A DNA stretch of 64,000 bases from contig JABLUY010000037.1 in the NCBI GenBank assembly GCA_013306675.1, forward strand, positions 1 to 64,000. Direction: 5' to 3'. Origin of the DNA: Thraustochytrium sp. TN22. Its lineage: Eukaryota > Sar > Bigyra > Thraustochytrida > Thraustochytriidae. Positions 19,670 through 26,947 of the stretch are shown piece after piece (position 1 is the first letter of the stretch; each line of letters starts with the position of its first letter). The notes under the pieces are model-generated. The model saw only the letters and a program-made list of their open reading frames with translations. It was not told the DNA's origin and ran no database searches. The position numbers were made by a program, and so were the translations under genes.

Positions 19670-21694
19670 ATGCCGGCGCTGCGCGCGGCGGGGCGGCGGT
19701 GCTGCGCGGCGACCAACTCGCACCAGCGCAGGGCGCCCTGCGCGCGGCGCGCGGCCGCGACGGCGCACGCGGGCGGCGGCGAGGTGGGCGGCGCAGAGGC
19801 TCGCCTCGCGCGGCGCGCGTGCAAGCGCGCGCTGCTGGGCGCGGACGGCACGGTGCCGGCGGCCGCCTGCGGCGAGGGCGGCGTGCAGACGCAGCACGTC
19901 CACGTGCACGGCGCCACGGCCGGCCACGGCGGCGTGCTGGCCGCCGTGGCCGGCGGCCATTGCGGCGCGTACGGGCATGGCGGCGCCGGCGGCGCGGGCC
20001 ACGGCGGCGCCGGCGGCCACGGCGGCGAGGGAGGCCGCCGCACCTGGACACGGCGCGAGCGGCTGACGGCCTTGGGCGCGGCGGGCGCGCTCGGGTGCGC
20101 GGCGGCGCTGGGCAGCGTGGCGCAGGCCAAGGACGTTTCGTCCAGGGAGCGTGGGCCGGACGCGGTCGCGCATATTCAGCAGTATCAGGCCAACAAGCCA
20201 ATCGAGGACCGCGCCGCCATGGAGCGCCTGAGTAACGGCGCCTGGTGGTTCTCCGTCTTTGACGGCCACGGCGGCTGGCAGTGCTCGGACTACGCGAGCA
20301 AGCACCTGGCGGTCAACGTGGAGTGCGCCATGCAGAACCACCTGGGCGAGCCAACGGCGCCCGGCTCGTACGAGGGCCACGTGGACCGCCGCGTCGTTAC
20401 GCGCGCGCTCAAGTCCGCCTTTGAGCGCACCGACCGCCAGTACATGGTCAAGGTGTTCGGGGCCTTTGAGCTCGGCTTCGGCCGCGACACGCGCGCCGGC
20501 TCCTGCGTGCTCGGCACGCTCGTGCTGGACGGCATGCTCTTCGTGGCCAACGCCGGCGACTCGCGCGCCGTCCTGGCCGTGAACCGCGAGAGCTTCGAGA
20601 TGTCCACTTCGGGCGCGGCCAGCCAGCTCTCGCGCCGCAGTGCCTCGCGCGGCGGCGGCCAGCAGCCCTCCGAGGCCGAGGTCGACATGCATGACTGGAG
20701 CATCGAGGACCTGCTCGGCGCCGCCGCCGTGCGCGACAGCATCGGCGAGGACCTCAGCCCGGCCATGGCCGAGGCGCTGCGCGCCAAGCTGCTCAACCAG
20801 ATCCACGAGCTGCGCAAGTCCGGCAAGGCCGACGACGACGACCAGCTCCCCACGGACGACGAGGACGCCGACTCGGTTGCGGCTGACGCCGCGGCGCTTG
20901 CCAAGCGCGGCCGCCCGTCCGGCGCCGACAGCCCTAGCGAGGGCGCGCAGTCCGCCGGCCAGTCCTCGGCCCAGGCGCACCCGCACGCCCCGAGCAGTGG
21001 CAGCAACGGCGGCAGCCGCTTCGTGAACGCCGTGCGCCTGCTCACGGGCGGCTCGGTGCGCTCCGAGGAGACCGGCCGCGAGATCGCCGCGCAGGACTCG
21101 CGCTTTGTCGCGCTCGACATGAGCAACGACCACAACTGTCGCGAGGTCCACGAGCGCGAGCACCTCGAGCGCCTGCACCCGAACGAGAAGGACGTTGTCG
21201 TCTGCCGCGTCAACAACCCGGACCAGTGCTATATCAAGGGCAAGCTGCAGCCCACGCGCGCGCTCGGCGACTACTACCTCAAGTATTCCGAGTTCATGCG
21301 CGGCGTCGAGGAGGACGCCGCGGCCGGTCGCTACGTGCCACCGCCCTACACGCCTCCTTACATCACCGCCACGCCTGAGGTCCAGGTGCGCACGCTGCGC
21401 AAGGGCGTCGACGAGTTCCTCATCATGGCCACCGACGGCCTCTGGGACGTCATGTCCAGCCAGGAGGCCGTCGACCTCGCCGGCCGCGAGCTCCGCCGCT
21501 CCGGCGGCAGCACCGAGACCGCCTCGCAGGAGCTCATTGAGGAGGCTTTGCGCCGCGCCGCCAAGAACGCCGGCATGTCTGTGCAGCAGCTCAAGACGCT
21601 CAAGCCCGGCCGCGGTCGCCGCTCCAAGCACGATGACATCTCCGTCATCGTCATCGACCTCGCCCGCCTCGTTCAGATGCACTACTGGGGCTGA
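19670..21694 (+). CDS. PDP-like mitochondrial PP2C phosphatase
   Basis: The 674-residue protein starts at the ATG at 19670. The first 35 residues are Arg/Ala-rich with no acidic residue, like a mitochondrial presequence; a Gly/His-rich stretch follows (about 75-125). The PP2C (PPM) domain begins with QANKPIEDR, the pyruvate dehydrogenase phosphatase (PDP) entry motif. It then shows FDGHGG (Asp198, metal binding), ANAGDSRAVL, SNDHNCREVHERE, a PPYTPPYITATPEV segment very like PDP, ATDGLWDVM (Asp589) and a final HDDISVIVIDL. About 165 disordered, partly acidic residues (about 313-478) are inserted between GDSRAVL and SNDHN, and this is larger than in animal PDP. By family it should reactivate the pyruvate dehydrogenase complex in the matrix by removing phosphate from E1-alpha. 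Another mitochondrial target is possible. Confidence 0.87.
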   Translation: MPALRAAGRRCCAATNSHQRRAPCARRAAATAHAGGGEVGGAEARLARRACKRALLGADGTVPAAACGEGGVQTQHVHVHGATAGHGGVLAAVAGGHCGAYGHGGAGGAGHGGAGGHGGEGGRRTWTRRERLTALGAAGALGCAAALGSVAQAKDVSSRERGPDAVAHIQQYQANKPIEDRAAMERLSNGAWWFSVFDGHGGWQCSDYASKHLAVNVECAMQNHLGEPTAPGSYEGHVDRRVVTRALKSAFERTDRQYMVKVFGAFELGFGRDTRAGSCVLGTLVLDGMLFVANAGDSRAVLAVNRESFEMSTSGAASQLSRRSASRGGGQQPSEAEVDMHDWSIEDLLGAAAVRDSIGEDLSPAMAEALRAKLLNQIHELRKSGKADDDDQLPTDDEDADSVAADAAALAKRGRPSGADSPSEGAQSAGQSSAQAHPHAPSSGSNGGSRFVNAVRLLTGGSVRSEETGREIAAQDSRFVALDMSNDHNCREVHEREHLERLHPNEKDVVVCRVNNPDQCYIKGKLQPTRALGDYYLKYSEFMRGVEEDAAAGRYVPPPYTPPYITATPEVQVRTLRKGVDEFLIMATDGLWDVMSSQEAVDLAGRELRRSGGSTETASQELIEEALRRAAKNAGMSVQQLKTLKPGRGRRSKHDDISVIVIDLARLVQMHYWG

Positions 21695-22781
21695 GGGAGA
21701 CCGTGTGCCCAGAGAGCCATGTCCATGGCACATGCGTGCCATGCATGCACGCGGACAGCACGCACGCACGCACGCTGTCTCTCTCTTCTTTTTTTCTTCC
21801 CCTGCGCTTCAAGTATGCGAGCAGACCAATCGTTGCCGCGACGGAGGCCTCCTGCCTTTCGCGCTCGGACTAGCCAGGCGCTCGAGAGGCCTCTGCTCTT
21901 TTCTTTCTTCCTTCTCTCCTTCTTTCCACGTCGAGGCTTCGCTCCATGCCGCGCATTGCCACATATCTTTCATTCCTCTCGTTCCAGAGAGGAAAGCCGC
22001 GGCCCGTTTCGACGGCGGGCTCGGCTTTGCTTGAGTCCCTCTCTCTTTTTCAACTCATCTTCTTTTACTTTGCAGTCGCGTGATGGCGCAGCGCAGCGCC
22101 GCTGGACGGTGAGATCATTGAGGTAAGGAGTTCCATGAACGCCGTGGCGCTCTTCGGAGACCACCATGCCACCGATGGAGGCGTGCGTGGTGATTTTCAG
22201 GAGACGCATGAATCAGGAATTTCACGATCGGGAGTCTCATGAACGCAGCCTCGCAGGGGCAGACCGCTTGAAGGCAGCCTCGCAGACCAATTGACTCTCT
22301 TGTCCAAGAGAGGCGCGAGAACGCGCTGATGATCGTTAAAGGAGGCGCATGATTCACGATCGGGAGTCCCATGAACGCAGCCTCGCAATGGCAGACCGAT
22401 TGATTCTCTTGAAGGCAGCCTCGCAGGCCGCGTTTCAAGGTGGCACAGCGCGGTCACGGTCGCTTCTTGGCGCACAAGCTGCCGCTGATTTCCATCAACC
22501 AAGCAGCAACCAAAAGGAGCCTGGTGATTGATTGAATTGAATCAATCTGAGTGACAGAGAGGTTCATGTTGGCTTCTACGGCCTCGACGTCGCGAAGGCG
22601 AAGGCAGAGCAAAAGCGGCGCGCGGCTCGGGCGGCTCGGGCGGCGCGGGCGGCGGCGGTCGGAGGCGAAGCGCACGGCGGTGGCAGCGCGGCTCGGGCGG
22701 CGGCGGCCCGGCAGGGCGGCAAGCCCGGCCGGGGCAGGGCAGGGGAGGCCGGCGCCGGCGGCGCGCTAAACGGCGACCGCC
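21695..22781. other. Intergenic region with local duplications
   Basis: This lies between the PP2C and eIF4E genes on the same strand. It holds pyrimidine-rich runs (about 21775-21800 and 21898-21930) probably in the PP2C 3' untranslated region, a repeated block at 22127-22430, and a CGG/GGC-rich leader before 22782. No gene is recognised. Confidence 0.5.
22127..22430 (+). repeat. Imperfect tandem block built on CACGATCGGGAGTCCCATGA
   Basis: A segment starting TTCACGATCGGGAGT occurs at 22221 and again at 22354 (offset 133 bp), each followed by ATGAACGCAGCCTCGCA and then AAGGCAGCCTCGCAG. A shorter relative (GGAGTTCCATGAACGC) sits at 22127. There is no coding meaning; it is probably a local duplication. 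Confidence 0.8.
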
Positions 22782-23510
22782 ATGGACCCGACGCCCGTGC
22801 AGCTGGCGCCGCTCCCCGGCGAGCACGCGCTGCAGGGCAAGTTCTGCTTCTGGTACATGCAGCGCGACGCGTCGAGCCGGTCGGCGCAGGTCGCGGAGGA
22901 CTACGAGAAGAGCATCAAGCCCGTCGCGAGCTTCGAGACGGTGGAGGGCTTCTTCAAGGTGTACAACTACCTGCAGCGGCCGAGCGAGGTGAGCAGCTCG
23001 ACGGAGCTGCACCTGTTCCGCAACGGCATCAAGCCGGTGTGGGAGGCGCGCGACAACCAGCGCGGCGGCAAGGTGATCCTGCGGCTCATCAAGGGCCTCA
23101 CGAACCTGGTCTGGGAGCAGCTGCTCCTGGCGCTGGTGGGCGAGCAGTTCGAGATGGGCGACGAGATCAACGGCGTGGTGCTGTCCATCCGTCCGCACGA
23201 GGATGTCATCTCCATCTGGAACCGTACGGCCGACGACCACTACCTCATCAACCGTATCCGCGAGTCGCTCAAGCGCGCTCTCGACCTGCCTGGCTTTGTG
23301 CGCCTCGAGTACAAGAGCCACGCCAAGGGCATGCGTCCGCGCGGCGCCAACGCTGACCAGCGCGGCGACCACCACCGCACGAGCCATAACTCGCACAGCA
23401 GCGACCGCTCCGGCGGCGACCGCGGGCCCGCGCCGACCCCGGCGGCGGTTGCTAGCGCCGCCAGCAGTGGCGGCGGCGGGGGTGGCGGCAGCAGCGGCTG
23501 GCGTTTCTAA
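22782..23510 (+). CDS. EIF4E2: Class II eIF4E cap-binding protein (4EHP / nCBP)
   Basis: The 242-residue protein starts at the ATG at 22782 in GCCATGG context. The eIF4E fold spans about 15-185. Compared with class I eIF4E, the first conserved Trp is Phe (LQGKFCFWYMQRD) and the later Trp56 position is Tyr (EDYEKSIK); this aromatic swap defines class II (4EHP, plant nCBP). The cap-stacking Trp and following Glu are present in GIKPVWEARDN. HLFRNGIKP, GEQFEMGDEINGVVLSIR and DVISIWNRTADD match 4EHP closely. The last 55 residues are Gly/Ser/His-rich and disordered. By family it binds the mRNA m7G cap but not eIF4G strongly, and so acts as a translational repressor or a specialised initiation factor in the cytoplasm. 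Confidence 0.93.
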   Translation: MDPTPVQLAPLPGEHALQGKFCFWYMQRDASSRSAQVAEDYEKSIKPVASFETVEGFFKVYNYLQRPSEVSSSTELHLFRNGIKPVWEARDNQRGGKVILRLIKGLTNLVWEQLLLALVGEQFEMGDEINGVVLSIRPHEDVISIWNRTADDHYLINRIRESLKRALDLPGFVRLEYKSHAKGMRPRGANADQRGDHHRTSHNSHSSDRSGGDRGPAPTPAAVASAASSGGGGGGGSSGWRF

Positions 23511-23893
23511 TTCAATTCAAGCGACGGACGATTGAACGAAGAAAGGAAGGAAGGAACGGCTCTTCCGAACCTGGTCCACGAGCCAGGCGGTCGGCCGCCA
23601 GCCCGCGTGCCAAGCGGCGCAGCTTGGGTGCTCCGCACGCACACGGGTCGTTCGGTCGATCATTGGCTCGAGGGCGGCGCCACCGCATCATCATCATTAG
23701 GAAGAGAAGACCAAGAAGCACTGGCATGCAGGCAAAGCTTCTAGCTAGCTAGCTGTAAGCAACTCGATCATCATCGTCTTCAAGTCAGGCAACCTTACTT
23801 CAAGTTACTTCTTTTCCATCTTCTTCTTCATCTTTTTATGAACAGTCATGTTTGTGTGTTCCCCGTCGACTCTGCGTTGTTTTCGCGTCGTTC
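23511..23893. other. Tail-to-tail spacer
   Basis: This lies between the eIF4E-2 gene (plus) and the DUF726 gene (minus). It contains an AGGA run near 23543-23555 and a CTAGCTAGCTAGCT palindromic tract at 23741-23754. No gene is recognised; both 3' ends must lie here. Confidence 0.5.
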
Positions 23894-26137
23894 TTACTGC
23901 GGCAGCGCAGCACGAATGAGGGTCATGCAGTCGTCCAGGTGACTGTAGTAGTCGACCTGCGTCTTGGCGGCGGCGCCCACATTCACGTTGGTGACACCCG
24001 GCACATCGACCGTGTAGAGCCCGGAGATGCGCGAGACGGAGAGCGAGGTGGTGCGGTACAGCACCGCGAGAATCCAGTCCGCCGGGCTGTAGGCGTTGAC
24101 CAAATTTCCGGCCACGATGTCGCGCACCTGCGCCCACTGCGCGGCCGTGGCGGTGACGGGCGCGCCAATGATAATGGCGTCCAGCACAAGGCCGTCCACG
24201 ACCACGCGACCGGGACCGCGCGCACCCTTCTTCTTGGCCAGGTACTGCAGGCAGTGAAAGACCACGAGACCGCCCAGGCAGTAGCCGACCAGGGTGACGG
24301 GACGATTGCCGTGGGCGCCGCTGAGGATGGCGCGCGCCAGCTCCTCGCCGGCGAGCTTGGCGCGGTTCGACGCGACGCTGAAGGAATTGTCGATGTAGTC
24401 GGTGGCCCCGTAGATGAAGGAAGGCCAGGCGATCGCGCTCATGAGCGCCGCCAGCGTGGTGTGCGCGAGCGTCTCGCTGACGGCCTTGCCAATGGCCTTG
24501 TTCACCGCGAATCGCTTCAGAGAGGTCGACACGTCCTTGAGCACCTTGGTCTCCCACACCAGGTGGAAGCTCTCGCCCAGCTCCGGCCGGTACTTGCCGG
24601 CTACCTTGACCCACTCCGCCGAGAGGAGCTCGCCGGTCGCCATGGGGCCGTCCTTCTTGAGCTCCTCCGCCGGCACGCGCGTGAGCTCCTCGGACTCCAC
24701 CGTCTTGGCGGCCGCGCTGGGCGGCGCCTCGTTCTTGGGCGCCTCCGCCTCGGCCTCCTTCTCCACCGCGTCCGTCTCGGCCTCCTTTGCCGCCGCGTCC
24801 GTCGCGGCTTCCTCGGTCGACTCTTCGGAGGCGGCGTCCGGGTCGGTGTCCTCGTGGAGAGCGGCGTGCAGCACCCTTTCGGCGCGCTCCTCGTCGGCAG
24901 CCCAGCCGCTGACGAAGATGGAGACATGCAGGCCGGTGCCGGCGCGGCGCGCGCCGGCAGACCGCGGCACGTCGCGGAACTCAAACTCGTCCAGGTCTGC
25001 GGCGATGCGGCGCGACATCTTGTAGCCTGTGATGCGCATGCCGCCAGCCGTGAAGAGCGTAGTGAAGAGCGCCGTGCCGCCCGTGCTGGCAACAAAGGCG
25101 CCCGTGGTGGCCGCCACGCCGCCAAAGGTGGCGATGCTGGCGCCAATTGCCGGGAGCGCGAGGCCGCCCGTGACACCGACAGCCACGGCGCCGAGTGCCG
25201 CGGCGCCGCCGATCTTGAGGTTGCGCCATGTGCGCGCTCGCGATTTCTCCTTCTTCTCCTCCTCGGTGAGCTGCTGCTTTTGTTTCTCCTGCGCCTCGGC
25301 CTGCTCGGCGCTGGCCGTCACCAGGCCGGCGATCATCTCCTCGTACTCGTCCACGCAGTCGCGCGAGAGCTGCAGGTGGCGGCTCACGAGCCGCAGGCAG
25401 CGGTGCGTGCGCGCGTCATAGCGCTTACTTGTCTCTGCCGTCTGGCTGCCGATGCCCAGGATACTTTGAGCGAAGAGCTCGCCAAAGGCGCGTTCGCGGT
25501 CCGCCTCGGTCATCGTATCGTTCCACACCTGAGCAAGCGGCGCCGGGTTGGACTCGATCATGGCGAGAGGCAAGATGCCGGCTTTGACCTCTTTGGACAG
25601 CCCCAGCACCGTGCCGATCAGGAGGTCCATGTAGGCGTCCAGCCATACCTTGTCTGCCTTGGATGGCGTCGCTTCAGTGCCGACCAGCTTGGCGCGGTTC
25701 AGGCCCACGGACGCCACCAGACCGGCCAGCGAGATCTTGAGCTTGTCCTCCTGCTCCGGTAGCCATCCAATGCTCACGCGCCGCGACCCGCGCGCCACGA
25801 CCTCGGCCAGCTCCGGCTGCGCCGCGGCCGCGGCCGTGGCGCCACCTTCGGCACCCGACGTCGTCGTCGGCGGTGGCGGCGGAGGCGCGCCTTTGATGGC
25901 CGTCTGCTGCTGCGTCTGCGTCTGCTGCGTCTGCTGCTGCTGCGTCTCCTGCTGCTGCGTCTGCTGCTGCGGACTAGGCGCGGCCTCCCAGACCACCTCG
26001 TCGTCCTCGTCGTCCTCCTCGTCCAGGTCGCCAGCCTGTGCAGCGCTAAGCTTGCCTCCGGCCATCCTCGCCTGCTCCGCCGCGGCGCCTGCGCTCACGG
26101 TGGCGTACACGTCGTCGTTCTCGTCACCCATGCCCAT
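23894..26137 (-). CDS. TMCO4: DUF726/TMCO4-family membrane alpha/beta hydrolase with Cys at the nucleophile position
   Basis: The 747-residue protein starts at the minus-strand ATG at 26137; a second ATG lies two codons on. The N-terminus is acidic, then Gln/Thr-rich. A helical domain (about 110-300) ends in a charged coiled coil. A Gly/Ala-rich hydrophobic segment (about 304-365) can form two membrane helices. After an acidic Ala/Glu linker the DUF726 alpha/beta-hydrolase domain (about 590-745) carries RPVTLVGYCLGGLVVFHCLQ, AIIIGAPV, NAYSPADWILAVLYR and a final YYSHLDD His. In TMCO4 and fungal relatives the elbow is GFSLG; here it is GYCLG, with Cys620 (codon TGC) in place of Ser. It may be a Cys-nucleophile hydrolase or an inactive form. 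The substrate is unknown; an internal membrane is likely. Confidence 0.87.
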   Translation of the reverse strand: MGMGDENDDVYATVSAGAAAEQARMAGGKLSAAQAGDLDEEDDEDDEVVWEAAPSPQQQTQQQETQQQQTQQTQTQQQTAIKGAPPPPPPTTTSGAEGGATAAAAAQPELAEVVARGSRRVSIGWLPEQEDKLKISLAGLVASVGLNRAKLVGTEATPSKADKVWLDAYMDLLIGTVLGLSKEVKAGILPLAMIESNPAPLAQVWNDTMTEADRERAFGELFAQSILGIGSQTAETSKRYDARTHRCLRLVSRHLQLSRDCVDEYEEMIAGLVTASAEQAEAQEKQKQQLTEEEKKEKSRARTWRNLKIGGAAALGAVAVGVTGGLALPAIGASIATFGGVAATTGAFVASTGGTALFTTLFTAGGMRITGYKMSRRIAADLDEFEFRDVPRSAGARRAGTGLHVSIFVSGWAADEERAERVLHAALHEDTDPDAASEESTEEAATDAAAKEAETDAVEKEAEAEAPKNEAPPSAAAKTVESEELTRVPAEELKKDGPMATGELLSAEWVKVAGKYRPELGESFHLVWETKVLKDVSTSLKRFAVNKAIGKAVSETLAHTTLAALMSAIAWPSFIYGATDYIDNSFSVASNRAKLAGEELARAILSGAHGNRPVTLVGYCLGGLVVFHCLQYLAKKKGARGPGRVVVDGLVLDAIIIGAPVTATAAQWAQVRDIVAGNLVNAYSPADWILAVLYRTTSLSVSRISGLYTVDVPGVTNVNVGAAAKTQVDYYSHLDDCMTLIRAALPQ

Positions 26138-26947
26138 CGCACCGCCTCGCCGAGCCTCGCCGAGCCGAGCCCGAGGTCCGCCTCCGGGAGCGAGTTCTCC
26201 AGCCTGTTGCGGTTCTGCGGCGCGGCGCACAGCATGACGCCGGGCTGAGCCAGTGAGGCGCACGCTTCCACGCCGTTGACGGCCGCCGCCGCCCGCGCGC
26301 CCGGCCTCAGGCTGGCCGAGGCGCAGGCCCGCGCACCCGGCGACCACGCGGCACGCGAGCGAGGCGGCCCGGCCTCCGAGTCTCGTACGTCGCGGCCGCG
26401 GAGGCGTTGGAGAGGTCGGTGGTGACGCCGAGGTGCTGGAGGCGGCGACCGCCGAGGTGCTGCACTGCAGAGCAGAGCAGAGCAGCCGGTGCGACTGCCA
26501 CTGTGGTGTCTCGAACAAAACCAGGCTCGAAGACGACCTCGACTGTCACTCACGAGCAGTCAGGCTCAAAGACACCTCGAACAAAAGCCTGGCCAGCGAG
26601 GCTCGAAGATGCCTCGAAGATGCCTCGAACAAAGCCTGCCAGTGACCTGGACTCGAACAAAGCCTGACCTGCCAGCGAGCAGAGCGGCGGCAAACTTTGA
26701 GATCTTGGATGAGCTCGTGGCGGGAGAACGACAAGCTCAAGAAAGGGAGAGTATCAGAATAGTGTGCGCCGCTCGCTTCGAGTGCGCGGCGCGATGAGCT
26801 TGCTGCAGGCACGACTCGGACAGGACAGAGCCTCCTCTTCATTCTTATTCTGTGCGCCGCGGACTTGACGGGCTCAAGCTCGAGAGCACAAGGACTCATG
26901 GACGTTTACATGCTACTCAGTGGCGAATTCATCGTTGAAAACCACGC
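26138..26947. other. Intergenic region with a minisatellite-like motif
   Basis: This lies between two minus-strand genes: the promoter side of DUF726 is on the left and the 3' end of the EF-hand-like gene on the right. It contains the CTCGAACAAAGCCTG repeats, listed separately. No gene is recognised. Confidence 0.5.
26510..26672. repeat. Dispersed CTCGAACAAAGCCTG motif copies
   Basis: CTCGAACAAA occurs at 26510, 26576, 26624 and 26652, most followed by AGCCTG, with GCTCGAAGA variants between them. Spacing is irregular (66, 48 and 28 bp). Confidence 0.75.

Noticed and set aside
19349-21769. Open frame of about 800 codons on the minus strand over the PP2C gene
   Set aside because: Val/Ala/Leu/Arg-rich shadow of the GC-rich coding strand, with no motifs.
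23852-25762. Open frame of about 630 codons antisense to DUF726
   Set aside because: Shadow frame; the DUF726 sequence is on the minus strand.
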